Position numbers and translations under genes: made by a program
Notes under the pieces: generated by a model
Told to the model about the DNA's origin: nothing
Database searches by the model: none
Seen by the model: the letters and a program-made list of their open reading frames with translations, nothing else
DNA from: Insolitispirillum peregrinum
Lineage (GTDB): Bacteria; Pseudomonadota; Alphaproteobacteria; Rhodospirillales; Rhodospirillaceae
NCBI RefSeq assembly: GCF_042665255.1
Contig: NZ_JBHTCD010000014.1
DNA length: 64,000 nucleotides
Strand: one strand, 5' to 3'
Shown here: positions 8,465-17,246 of the stretch, in pieces
How the letters are laid out: each line of letters begins with the position of its first letter
Numbering within the stretch: position 1 is the first letter of the stretch

Positions 8465-9724
8465 ATGCGGATAGCGGTGATCGGTGCGGGAATTGTCGGG
8501 GTCAGTTGCGCGCTGGAACTGGTGCGTGACGGCCATCAGGTGACACTGATTGACCCCGGTCCTGCCGGTGGACGTCAGTCCGCCAGCTATGGTCATGGCT
8601 GCTGGATCAGTCCGGCCTCGGTGGTGCCAATGTCGATGCCGGGCCTGTGGAAACAGGTGCCGGGGTATCTGCTCAATCTGCGGGGGCCGCTGGTGATCCG
8701 CTGGCGCTTCCTGCCGCGTCTGCTGCCGTGGCTGTGGCGCTTCCTGCTGGCTGGAGCAACCGTCAAGCGGGTGGAGCGCACGGCCCGGGCGCTGGCGGCC
8801 CTGTTGTCCGACAGCCCGGCCCGACACGCTGCTCTGGCCGCCGAGGCCGGAGTATCCGAACTGATCCGGCAGGATGGCCTGCTGTACGCCTATCCTGACC
8901 GGGCGGCCTTTGAGGCGGAAGCCCTGTCGTGGCACCTGCGCCGGATCACCGGGCTGCGCTGGCAGGAACTGGACCGGGCTGCGCTGGAAGCGCGCGAGCC
9001 GGATTTGGCACCGCATTACCGCTTTGGGGTGCTGGCGGTTGATGGTGCCCACTGTACCGATGCCGGGCGTTACGTGGCGGCACTGGCCGCTGCTGCACAG
9101 ATGGGGGGAGCCACGATCAAGACCGCCACGGCCACCGGCTTTGTGTTTGCAGGTGAGCGGCTGGAGGCAGTGACGACCGATGCCGGACGGGTGGACTGCG
9201 AGCGGGCGGTGCTGGCCGGTGGGGTGTGGTCGCAGGATCTGGCCCGCCAGTGTGGCGATGTGGTGCCGATGGAATCCGAACGTGGCTATCACAGTGTGCT
9301 GGCTGATCCGCTGGTGGGACCTCGGTACCCGGTGATGCCCAGTGATGGCCGGATGGCCAACACCCCGACCACCGCCGGATTGCGGTTGTCCGGGCAGGTG
9401 GAACTGGCGTCGGTGGCGGCCGACCCGGACTGGCGGCGGGCCGATATTCTGACCGGCCATGCCGTCACCACCTACCCCGGACTGGCGGCGGGCGGCGGGC
9501 CGGTGGCGGATGATCGCTGGATGGGCCATCGCCCGTCCACCCCGGATGGTTTGCCGGTGATCGGCCGATCGGCCCGCAGCCCGGATGTGGTCTATGCCTT
9601 TGGGCACGGGCATGTCGGCTTTGCCAGCGGGCCGAAAACCGCACGGCTGGTGGCTGACCTGCTGGCCGGGCCGGGGGATGCCGAGGGGCTGGCCCCGTAT
9701 GCGGCGGCCCGCTTCCGGCGATGA
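8465..9724 (+). CDS. FAD-dependent amino-acid oxidase/dehydrogenase (DadA-like)
   Basis: The ATG at 8465 follows AAGGAAGGA and begins MRIAVIGAGIVGVSCALELV, the dinucleotide-binding motif of the D-amino-acid oxidase family. The 419-residue length suits DadA-type D-amino-acid dehydrogenases. The C-terminal block DGLPVIGRSARSPDVVYAFG is the conserved flavin-binding end of that family, and RYVAALAAAAQMGGA lies in the substrate domain. The likely reaction is oxidation of a D-amino acid to a 2-oxo acid with electrons passed to the respiratory chain. Next to a racemase and amino-acid importer this makes a coherent pathway. A sarcosine- or glycine-type substrate is also possible. Confidence 0.8.
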   Translation: MRIAVIGAGIVGVSCALELVRDGHQVTLIDPGPAGGRQSASYGHGCWISPASVVPMSMPGLWKQVPGYLLNLRGPLVIRWRFLPRLLPWLWRFLLAGATVKRVERTARALAALLSDSPARHAALAAEAGVSELIRQDGLLYAYPDRAAFEAEALSWHLRRITGLRWQELDRAALEAREPDLAPHYRFGVLAVDGAHCTDAGRYVAALAAAAQMGGATIKTATATGFVFAGERLEAVTTDAGRVDCERAVLAGGVWSQDLARQCGDVVPMESERGYHSVLADPLVGPRYPVMPSDGRMANTPTTAGLRLSGQVELASVAADPDWRRADILTGHAVTTYPGLAAGGGPVADDRWMGHRPSTPDGLPVIGRSARSPDVVYAFGHGHVGFASGPKTARLVADLLAGPGDAEGLAPYAAARFRR

Positions 9725-9823
9725 TGACCCGGTAATACTCCCGTTTTTCCGATGATCTGTGGACGCCCCTGCCGATGGCGGACGGGGATGCTCCTTCCTT
9801 GCCTTTTTCAATGGAGTGAGACA

Positions 9824-11584
9824 ATGCGCGGTGCGGATATTCTGGTCGAAATGCTGATCGGATACGGCGTAGAGGTGGTGTTTGGCGTCCCCGGTGACAC
9901 CAACGTGCCGTTTTACGAAGCCCTGCAACAGCGGGAAGGCGCGATCCGCCATGTGATGGCCCGCGATGAACGCTCTGCCGGGTACATGGCCGATGCCTAT
10001 GGGCGCTTCACCAACAAGCCCGGGGTGTTTGAATGCCCGTCGGGGGCGGGCGCGATGTATTCGCTGCCGCCGGTGGCCGAGTCCAATGCGTCATCGGTGC
10101 CGGTGATCCTGCTGACCATTGACATTCCGTTGCCCGGCGAAGGGCGCGGGGTGCTGACCGAGCTGGACTGTGCCCGCCTGTTCGAGCCGGTGACCAAGCT
10201 GTCGGTGCAGGTGAAAACCCCGGAAAAGCTGCCGGAGATCATCCGTCGGGCCTTCCGGGCCGCCTGTTCCGGCAAGCCGGGGGCGGTGCATCTGCAAATC
10301 CCCGAAGACATGCTGCTGGCCGACGTCGATCCGGCCCGGGTGTCGTTGCATGTCGAAGAGGAATGCCGCACCTTCCCCGCCTATCCGACCCTGCCCGCGC
10401 CGGAAAAGCTCGACAGCCTGCTGGCCCTGCTGACCTCGTGCGAGCGGCCTTTGATCGTTTCCGGCGGCGGCGTCAATCGCTCCTGCGCCGGGCCCGAGGT
10501 GCAGGCGCTGGCCGAGCGGCTGAACATTCCGGTGTGCACCACCATGACCGGGCAAGGCACCATGCCCGATGATCACCGGCTGGCGGTGGGGGTGATCGGC
10601 GACAACGGTTTTCATCCCCATGCCAACTGGGCGCTGGAACATGCCGACTTCGTGCTGTTCATCGGCTCGCGGGTTGGCTCGGTGGTGACGATTGGCTGGA
10701 CCTTCCCGAAAATCACCCTCAACAAGCGGGTGGCCCAGATCGACATCGACCCGGAGATCATGGCCAACAACTATGAAAACGTGCTGTCGGTGCAGGGTGA
10801 TGCCCGGCTGGTGGTGCAGCGGCTGGCGGCGATGGCCGACGCAGCCGGTGGCAGCGACCCGGCGCGGACGCAAGGCTGGGTGGACGAGTTGAACGCGCTG
10901 CGGGCGACGTTCTGGGAAAATGCCGAGACGCTGCTGTCCAGCGATGCCCGGCCCCTGCGGCCCGAACGGGCGGTACGCTGCTTTAACGAGGCACTGGAAG
11001 CCTCCGGGCAGGCGGCGCACATCTATTCCGACGCCGGGACTCCGACCCCGCACATGACCCGCTTTTTGCGCCTGAAAGACCGCACCACCCGTTTTGCCAT
11101 CCCGCGCGCTTTTGGCGGGTTGGGGTCGGCGCTGCCTGCCACGGTGGGGGCATGGTTTGCCGACCAGAGCCGCCGTCCGATCGGCATGTTTGGCGATGGC
11201 TCGTTCGGAATGACGGTGGGCGAGATGGAAACCCTGGTCCGCCTGAATGTCCCGGCCATCCTGCTGCTGTTCAACAACGGCACCTTTGGCTGGATCAAGG
11301 GGCTGCACCGCCTGCGCGGCCATAACCAGTGCTTCAGTGTCGATTTTACCCCGCCGCGCGGACAGGCGATTGCCGAAGCGTTTGACCTCAAGGCCTGGAC
11401 CGCCACCTCGGCGGCGGAACTGGATACCGCACTGGCCGAGGCCTTTGCCTGGACCGGTGGGCCGTGCCTGATCGACATCCATGTGGAATCCATCGCCGAC
11501 CGGGTGCCACCGGTCTATTCGTGGCTGACCAAGCGGGGGCGTGACCCGTTGTCGGTGGAGGCTGAAGAGGTGCGGTATTTCTGA
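9824..11584 (+). CDS. Thiamine diphosphate-dependent enzyme (acetolactate synthase/2-oxo-acid decarboxylase superfamily)
   Basis: The 586-residue protein has the three-domain ThDP layout. The N-terminal PYR domain contains VVFGVPGDTNVPFYEAL and ARDERSAGYMADAYGR, where Glu49 is in the position of the cofactor-activating glutamate. A middle domain follows. The C-terminal PP domain has the metal/diphosphate motif GDGSFGMTVGEMETL ending LLFNNGTFG. The family includes acetolactate synthase, benzoylformate decarboxylase and others; I cannot choose between them. As the last gene after a racemase and an amino-acid dehydrogenase, decarboxylation or carboligation of the resulting 2-oxo acid is the natural guess. 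A strong hairpin follows directly. Confidence 0.8.
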   Translation: MRGADILVEMLIGYGVEVVFGVPGDTNVPFYEALQQREGAIRHVMARDERSAGYMADAYGRFTNKPGVFECPSGAGAMYSLPPVAESNASSVPVILLTIDIPLPGEGRGVLTELDCARLFEPVTKLSVQVKTPEKLPEIIRRAFRAACSGKPGAVHLQIPEDMLLADVDPARVSLHVEEECRTFPAYPTLPAPEKLDSLLALLTSCERPLIVSGGGVNRSCAGPEVQALAERLNIPVCTTMTGQGTMPDDHRLAVGVIGDNGFHPHANWALEHADFVLFIGSRVGSVVTIGWTFPKITLNKRVAQIDIDPEIMANNYENVLSVQGDARLVVQRLAAMADAAGGSDPARTQGWVDELNALRATFWENAETLLSSDARPLRPERAVRCFNEALEASGQAAHIYSDAGTPTPHMTRFLRLKDRTTRFAIPRAFGGLGSALPATVGAWFADQSRRPIGMFGDGSFGMTVGEMETLVRLNVPAILLLFNNGTFGWIKGLHRLRGHNQCFSVDFTPPRGQAIAEAFDLKAWTATSAAELDTALAEAFAWTGGPCLIDIHVESIADRVPPVYSWLTKRGRDPLSVEAEEVRYF

Positions 11585-11588
11585 TCCA

Positions 11589-11640
11589 GAGCCTGTTCCG
11601 GGCCGTTGACCGTTTATGATCACCGGCCCGGAACAGGCTC
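11589..11640 (+). terminator. Long perfect hairpin ending the amino-acid operon; member of a repeated element
   Basis: GAGCCTGTTCCGGGCC (11589-11604) is the exact complement of 11625-11640, with a 20-base loop. It begins 5 bases past the ThDP-enzyme stop. There is no T-run, so it may be an mRNA-stabilising structure rather than a true terminator. Its TTCCGGGCCGTTGACCGT segment recurs in the hairpin at 51936-51983. Confidence 0.7.
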
Positions 11641-11662
11641 CCCCGAAACGATGGCATAATAT

Positions 11663-11681
11663 GCAAATGACTATTATTTTC
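11663..11681. promoter_or_regulatory. Candidate Fur box upstream of the siderophore locus
   Basis: GCAAATGACTATTATTTTC matches the classical 19-bp Fur consensus at about 13 positions by my count and sits in a rare AT-rich patch about 50 bases before the AraC-type regulator. Iron repression of this locus would fit its content. Unverified. Confidence 0.45.
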
Positions 11682-11731
11682 ATATTTGGGCTGCTATCGT
11701 CTCCGCTTTCGCCGGGGAAATTGCGGAGCGG

Positions 11732-12712
11732 ATGCCCATGCCGGACATCAGGCATGATCTGAAATCATCAGCTGGGATGGATGTGCTGCGGGTTGATTCT
11801 CGTCTGTTGGCGCGTTTTCAGCCCGATGCCGGTGGATGGCAGGACAACACCCTGCCGGTTGCCGGAGGGCAGGTGTGTTTCCGCACCGGACAGATTGGTG
11901 CAGGCATCACCGCCACCCGCAGCGAGTGCCGGATACAGACGGAGTTCCGCTCGCATGTGGAGCATCTGGCGCCGGTGGGAGTGCTGGCCTTTGGCCTGAG
12001 CGGGACCAGCCTGTTCGGGTTCGATCACGGCGAGCCAGCCCATGCCATCCGACCGGGAGAGGTGTGGCTGTTCCGGGTCAACAGCGGGGCCATGGCACGC
12101 AGAACGCCTGCGCAGGATGCTGCCAGCATGGTGGCGATCAAGTTTGATGTGGCACGGGTTGCGGCCGTTCTGGAACCCTCGGCCCCTGACTGGGAACAGT
12201 CTGGCACCCGCGCCATCCGGTTGGGGCGGTGGCAGTCCGACCGGGAGGACGGGCTGCGGGCCTTTTTGAGCAATCCGTTGCGCTCGCCGGTGGATCGACT
12301 GATGGCCGAAAGCCAGTCGCTGGGGTTGCTGGCACGCTGGTTGGCGCCGTTGCCGTCGGCACCACAGCTCGATGATGGCATTCTGGGCCGGGAAGAACGG
12401 CGAGCGGTGATGCGGGTGGTGGACCGGTTGGTGTCGGATGTCTGTTATCCGCCGTCGCTGGAGCAACTGGCCGCACTGGCGGGGATGAGCCATGCCCGCT
12501 TGAACCGTTGTTTCCGCCGCCTGTATGGCAAGACGGTCTTTGCCTGGCTGCGCGATCACCGTCTGGAGCAGGCACACCGCCATTTGCGCGACGATACGGC
12601 GAGTGTGACCGAGATTGCCTTCCTGTGTGGCTTCAGCAGTTCCAGCCATCTGGCGGCAGCGTTCAGGGAGCGCTACGGCTGCTGTCCGGCGGATGTACGG
12701 CACCATCGTTGA
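11732..12712 (+). CDS. AraC-family regulator (PchR-like, siderophore type)
   Basis: The 326-residue protein has a ligand-sensing N-terminal domain and a C-terminal double helix-turn-helix: LEQLAALAGMSHARLNRCFR, then FAWLRDHRLEQAHRHL, and VTEIAFLCGFSSSSHLAAAF. The sequence around the first HTH resembles PchR/YbtA regulators, which respond to a ferric siderophore. Alternative ATGs exist at 11738 and 11777. It precedes an MFS transporter and a TonB receptor on the same strand, so it most likely activates them when the cognate siderophore is present, with Fur acting on the upstream box. Confidence 0.8.
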   Translation: MPMPDIRHDLKSSAGMDVLRVDSRLLARFQPDAGGWQDNTLPVAGGQVCFRTGQIGAGITATRSECRIQTEFRSHVEHLAPVGVLAFGLSGTSLFGFDHGEPAHAIRPGEVWLFRVNSGAMARRTPAQDAASMVAIKFDVARVAAVLEPSAPDWEQSGTRAIRLGRWQSDREDGLRAFLSNPLRSPVDRLMAESQSLGLLARWLAPLPSAPQLDDGILGREERRAVMRVVDRLVSDVCYPPSLEQLAALAGMSHARLNRCFRRLYGKTVFAWLRDHRLEQAHRHLRDDTASVTEIAFLCGFSSSSHLAAAFRERYGCCPADVRHHR

Positions 12713-12817
12713 GCAGACCATTCGCCGCCTGTTGCTCCCCGTTCGTCCGATGATGGCGGCGGGCGGCTGGAAAACGCCATCGTGGGGCGTTTTGATCCTC
12801 GATAACAGGAAAACTCC

Positions 12818-14017
12818 ATGTCTCAGGACTTCAATGCGCCCCCGGCAGGTCGCCGGGCATTGGCGATTCCGGCCCTTCTGATGCTGTTGGCGGCCAATGC
12901 GGTTGCCCATTCTTTCGTGCTGATCGTGTTGCCGCCGCTGGGCCGCAAGATGGGGCTGGCGGACCTGCAGACCGGGATGGTGATCGGGCTGTCGGCCCTG
13001 ATGCTGACTCTGTCCGGGCCGGTGTGGGGGCAGATTTGCGAACGATGGGGCCGACGTCCGGTCCTGTTGAGCGGGCTGGCGGTGGCGGCCCTGTTTCCGG
13101 CTGTGCTGGCGGTGATCCTTACCGCTGCCCTGTCGTCGGCGCTGACGGTGGGAATGGTCTTTGCCGTGCTGCTGCTGGCGCGGCTGGGGCAGGCGGTCGG
13201 AACCGGTGGCATCATGCCTGCGGCACAAGCCTATCTGGCCGACAGCACCAGTGCAGGGCGGCGGGCGGCAGGCATGGGGCTGATGGGGGCGGCGTTCGGG
13301 GCGGGACTGGTGATCGGTGGCGCGCTGGCGTGGCGTTTGGGCAGCACGCAGGCGGTGCCTGCCCTGCTGGCGATCTCGCTGCTGATCTGTGTCGGGCTGG
13401 CGGTGGCATGGCGGCTGTTGCCGGAACCACCACGGGCACCTGTTCCGGCAGAGGCAGCCAGACTGCGGGTGGCGTCGTTGTGGCCGTTCCTGCTGACCAC
13501 CCTGTGCGGGGTGGCGGTGTATGCGCTGGTCCAGCAGGTGACCGCCCTGCGCTATCAGGATGACTTCGGCCTGTCGCTGGACGAGTCCATCGGGCGCAGC
13601 GGGGCGACCCTGATGCTGACCATGGCGGTGATGATTGTGACGCAAGGGGTGTTTGTCCGTCGTCTGGGCTGGCAGCCATCCCGGCTGGTGCGGGTCGGTG
13701 CCGTTGGGGGCCTGCTGGCGATGGTGGTGGCGACCGTTGCCCCGTCGATCCCGGTCCTGATGGCGGCGATGGCCGGGCTGGGCGCGTTTCTGGGGCTGTT
13801 GCTGCCGGGAAATCTGGCCGCACTCAGCCTGCGGGCCGGAGCGGGAGCACAGGCAAAGGTCGCCGGGCTGAATGCCATCGGGCAAGGGTTGGGGATGGCG
13901 GCTGGCCCGATGATGGGGGCGGCGCTGCATCAGCTCTCTCCGGCGGCGCCGTATGGCATGGCTGGTCTGTTGCTGCTGGTGATCTGTGTTCTGGCCTTTC
14001 GTCCGTTCGTCCGATGA
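12818..14017 (+). CDS. MFS transporter of the siderophore locus
   Basis: The 399-residue protein has about 12 hydrophobic segments in two halves, with the MFS loop GQICERWGRRPVLLSGL after TM2. The start at 12818 follows an AGGAAAA site. It lies between the PchR-like regulator and the TonB receptor. MFS proteins in this position either export the siderophore or carry the ferric complex across the inner membrane; no ABC-type ferric transporter is nearby, so import is possible here. Direction and ligand cannot be told from sequence. Confidence 0.85.
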   Translation: MSQDFNAPPAGRRALAIPALLMLLAANAVAHSFVLIVLPPLGRKMGLADLQTGMVIGLSALMLTLSGPVWGQICERWGRRPVLLSGLAVAALFPAVLAVILTAALSSALTVGMVFAVLLLARLGQAVGTGGIMPAAQAYLADSTSAGRRAAGMGLMGAAFGAGLVIGGALAWRLGSTQAVPALLAISLLICVGLAVAWRLLPEPPRAPVPAEAARLRVASLWPFLLTTLCGVAVYALVQQVTALRYQDDFGLSLDESIGRSGATLMLTMAVMIVTQGVFVRRLGWQPSRLVRVGAVGGLLAMVVATVAPSIPVLMAAMAGLGAFLGLLLPGNLAALSLRAGAGAQAKVAGLNAIGQGLGMAAGPMMGAALHQLSPAAPYGMAGLLLLVICVLAFRPFVR

Positions 14018-14097
14018 TGGTCGGCGTTCGCCATCTGGCAGCGGGCGCAGCAAGGATTCCCATAATGGCGCGCAGGTCCATTGGGGAGAACTGACTG

Positions 14098-16200
14098 ATG
14101 ACCGTATATTCGTTGCGCTCGGTCCTGCTGCTGTCGGTATCGGCACTGGGAATGCTCACCGGCCCGGCCCGGGCAGAGGAGCAGGCCGCCGGGCAACCGC
14201 AGGCGGGGGCCATCGAGCTGGCCCCTGTTGTGGTGGATGCCCGCCAGTGGCAGGAAGACGTTCAGCGCGTTCCCGGCGCGGTGGATGTCCTTGCCACCGA
14301 CAGCTTGGGAAACCCGCTGTCTGACAGCCTTGGCGCGATTCCCAAAGTGTCGCCCAATGTGCAGATCGAACAGTCGTCGGTACAGACGCGGGTGGTGATC
14401 CGGGGCATGACCAGCGCCAATACCGCGTTGCAGGACCCGGTGGGGTACTTTGTCAACGATGTTGCCTTGCCGCATGGAGTCTCGCAGGCTCCTCAGTTGT
14501 TTGATAGCACGCAGATGACGATTCTGAAGGGACCGCAAGGGGCACTGTACGGGCGCAATACCGAAGCCGGGGCAATCAAGGTTTCGACGCAGGACCCCGA
14601 CTGGACCCCGACGGCATCGGCCAGTCTGGCGACCAGCGCCAGGGATGGCGTTGATGACTGGGAACCGGCGGTGGTGGCCGCCGGTCGGCTGTCGGGGGCA
14701 GTGGTGGAGGACAGGCTGGCGGCCTCGCTGGCCTTCCGCACCGAACAGAGTGATGGTGTCCACCACAACCTGTTCGATGGTGCCAGCGATGGCGGCAAGA
14801 CCGATCGCTGGACCCTGTCCACCGGTCTGGCCCTGCAGGCGGGGCCAGAGACCGATGTGACACTGAAAAGCGTGGTCGAGCAGAACAACAACGGCAAACA
14901 GCGGATGCGCTATCTGACCGGGCCTTACGCCACCGGGCGCAATACCACCAACTACAACACTGTCTCGTGGGATGACAGCACCTCGGCGATCCAGTCGCTG
15001 AAGGTCGAGCATCACCTTGATGACCTGACCCTGACCAGCATCACCGGCTGGACCCATTATGAGCGCGACTTCCAGATGGATCTGGATGGCGGACCTCTCA
15101 AAACCCTGCCCAACCTGCTGTCCCATCAGGATGATGCGCTGTCGCAGGAAATCCGTCTGGCCTCACCGGATCAGGACAGCGGCCTGCGCTGGCTGGCGGG
15201 GCTGTATGCCTATCAGGAATGGACCGATCTCGACTATCAGAGCGGCACCCCACGGGTTGGGCGGGCGACCGAAATCGACCAGAGCGGACTGGCCGCCTTT
15301 GGACAGGTGGAGGTTGCGCTAACCGACCGCTGGCGGGCCGGGGTGGGCAGCCGGGTGGAGTGGATCAGGCAAAACGGTGCGCAGACGCTGGTCAGTTCGA
15401 CCGGACAGGGTGCCTATGAGCAGACGCTGGAGCAGGTGACCCTGCTGCCCCGCTTTACCCTGTCCTATGACCTGCAACCGGGAACCATGCTGTATGGGTC
15501 CTATGCCCGTGGCTACCTGCCGGGGGGCTATAACTATGGCATGGCCACCAGCGCCAGCACCCTGTCCTATGATCCTGAATATAGCTGGACGGCGGAAATC
15601 GGTGCCAAGGGGCGTTTTGTGCAGGACCGGCTGGGGGCATCGCTGGCGCTGTTCCGCACGGTGACCACCGACAAGCAGATCCTCGATCTGGTGCCGGGGG
15701 GAACGCAGACCATCAGCAACGCGGCGCGGGCCGAGATTCGCGGGCTGGAAGTCTCTGCCGATGCCCGGCTGAGTGAGCGGTGGACCTCGTTCGCCACCCT
15801 TGGCCTGCAACACGGCGAGGCAACCTCGTACACCACCAATGTGTCTCAGGGCGGCACTCTGGTCAGCACCGACCTGTCGGGCAACCGTCTGCCGATGTCG
15901 GCCAGCTCGACCTACTCGCTGGGGGTGCGCTACGACGAGGGCGAGGGATGGTTCGGGCAGGCCAGCGTCAACGGGTCCAGCCCCTATTATTTCGACAGCC
16001 AGAACACCCTGAAACAGTCGGCCTTTGCCACCGTCGATGCCGAGATCGGTCATCGCTTTGACAGTGTGGAGGTGTCGCTGTGGGCGGCGAACCTGTTTGG
16101 GGAAAATGTCTATAGCCGGGCCGTGTCGGCTCCGCTGGGGATCATTGCCGAAGACGGTGCCCCGCGTGAAATCGGCCTGCGCCTTTCGGCCACATGGTGA
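14098..16200 (+). CDS. TonB-dependent outer-membrane receptor (siderophore type)
   Basis: The 700-residue protein starts with a signal peptide (SVLLLSVSALGMLTGPARA), a TonB-box-like IELAPVVVDARQ, and a plug domain with RVVIRGMTSANTALQ and MTILKGPQGALYGRNTEAGA. The rest is a beta-barrel ending in IGLRLSATW, with the aromatic last residue expected of outer-membrane barrels. The plug resembles FyuA-type receptors. Together with the PchR-like regulator, MFS protein and Fur-like box it should take up a ferric siderophore, probably one made by other organisms, since no synthesis genes are seen. Confidence 0.9.
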   Translation: MTVYSLRSVLLLSVSALGMLTGPARAEEQAAGQPQAGAIELAPVVVDARQWQEDVQRVPGAVDVLATDSLGNPLSDSLGAIPKVSPNVQIEQSSVQTRVVIRGMTSANTALQDPVGYFVNDVALPHGVSQAPQLFDSTQMTILKGPQGALYGRNTEAGAIKVSTQDPDWTPTASASLATSARDGVDDWEPAVVAAGRLSGAVVEDRLAASLAFRTEQSDGVHHNLFDGASDGGKTDRWTLSTGLALQAGPETDVTLKSVVEQNNNGKQRMRYLTGPYATGRNTTNYNTVSWDDSTSAIQSLKVEHHLDDLTLTSITGWTHYERDFQMDLDGGPLKTLPNLLSHQDDALSQEIRLASPDQDSGLRWLAGLYAYQEWTDLDYQSGTPRVGRATEIDQSGLAAFGQVEVALTDRWRAGVGSRVEWIRQNGAQTLVSSTGQGAYEQTLEQVTLLPRFTLSYDLQPGTMLYGSYARGYLPGGYNYGMATSASTLSYDPEYSWTAEIGAKGRFVQDRLGASLALFRTVTTDKQILDLVPGGTQTISNAARAEIRGLEVSADARLSERWTSFATLGLQHGEATSYTTNVSQGGTLVSTDLSGNRLPMSASSTYSLGVRYDEGEGWFGQASVNGSSPYYFDSQNTLKQSAFATVDAEIGHRFDSVEVSLWAANLFGENVYSRAVSAPLGIIAEDGAPREIGLRLSATW

Positions 16201-16205
16201 GCGTG

Positions 16206-17246
16206 ATGACCTCTGTTCCTGCGATGCTGTTTGACCTGATTCAGGCCCCCCTGCGCTGGCAGGTTTTGAATGCCGGTCTGCAGCTTGACCTGTTCGACCA
16301 CCTGACCGATGGCTGTGACGTGGCTGATCTGGCGCTCAGTCTGGGGCTGGATCAGCGGCGGCTGATGGTGGTGCTGGATGCCCTGTGCGCGATGGAGCTG
16401 CTGGACAAGCAGGACTGCCGCTATCAGTTGGCGGCCTCGGCAGCCCCCTATCTGCGTTCGGACAGCGACCGGTCATTGCGCCCGATGCTGCAAACCCTGC
16501 CGCTGTTGCGCCATGCCGATGTGCTGACCGTGCTGCGCGGGGAGGGGGCGGAGACGCCGCCTGACCTGTCCGACCCGGCGTTCTGGGACCGCTCGGCAGC
16601 CAGCTTGCGCTCCTTCCATCGTGGCATGGGGGCCGATTTGATGATTGGCCTGCTGGAGAGCCTGCCGGAATGGCCGTCTGTCCGGCGGGTGCTTGATCTG
16701 GGGGCCGGATCGGAAACCCTGGCTCTGCGGATCGTGGACCAGCGCCCGCAGAGGACGGTCACCGTGCTTGACCTGCCGCCACTGGCGGCGCGGATTGCCG
16801 GGGCGGTTGATGATCGGGTGCGGGTGATCAGCGGTGATTTCAATGAGACCGACCTTGGCGGTCCGTATGAGCTGATCTGGGCTTCGATGACCCTGTATTT
16901 CGCCCGCGACCTGACTGCCGTCCTGCGCAAGGCCCGGCAGGCTCTGGCCGCAGGCGGGGTGTTTGTCAGCCTTCACGAGGGCCTGACCCGCGAGCGAACC
17001 GCCCCGGAAAGCCATGTCATTGGTCGGCTGGTGCCCGCGTTGCGCGGGGTGAATGTGTCCTTCGAGCACGGGCAGATTGCCACCGCCCTGCGGCAGGCTG
17101 GCTTTGCCGAGGTCGAAAGCAGACAGGTGGCAACACCGTTTGGTCTGATCGAACTGGATGTGGCGCGGGGGGGAGGGTTGACCGGTCAGGGATCAAGGCC
17201 CGGCAGCGTGCGGCAGTCACTGGCAAACAGGCGCTCGGCGATGTAA
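16206..17246 (+). CDS. SAM-dependent O-methyltransferase-like protein
   Basis: The protein (346 residues from the ATG at 16206; a start at 16194 would overlap the receptor stop) has an N-terminal helical dimerisation domain with a winged-helix look (FDHLTDGCDVADLALSLGLD) and a Rossmann methyltransferase domain with motif I VLDLGAGSETLALRI and the later motif RVISGDFNETDL. This is the layout of hydroxyneurosporene/acetylserotonin O-methyltransferases. It directly follows the TonB receptor, so it may modify the imported ligand; that is inference. Its last 60 bases overlap the convergent LysR gene. Confidence 0.75.
   Translation: MTSVPAMLFDLIQAPLRWQVLNAGLQLDLFDHLTDGCDVADLALSLGLDQRRLMVVLDALCAMELLDKQDCRYQLAASAAPYLRSDSDRSLRPMLQTLPLLRHADVLTVLRGEGAETPPDLSDPAFWDRSAASLRSFHRGMGADLMIGLLESLPEWPSVRRVLDLGAGSETLALRIVDQRPQRTVTVLDLPPLAARIAGAVDDRVRVISGDFNETDLGGPYELIWASMTLYFARDLTAVLRKARQALAAGGVFVSLHEGLTRERTAPESHVIGRLVPALRGVNVSFEHGQIATALRQAGFAEVESRQVATPFGLIELDVARGGGLTGQGSRPGSVRQSLANRRSAM

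Noticed and set aside
8294..14146. Very long antisense open frames (for example 552 residues at 8294-9952 and 792 residues at 11768-14146, minus strand)
   Set aside because: They run opposite well-recognised genes, have low-complexity Arg/Gln/His/Gly/Pro composition and no domain motifs. They are the usual by-product of GC-rich codon use.
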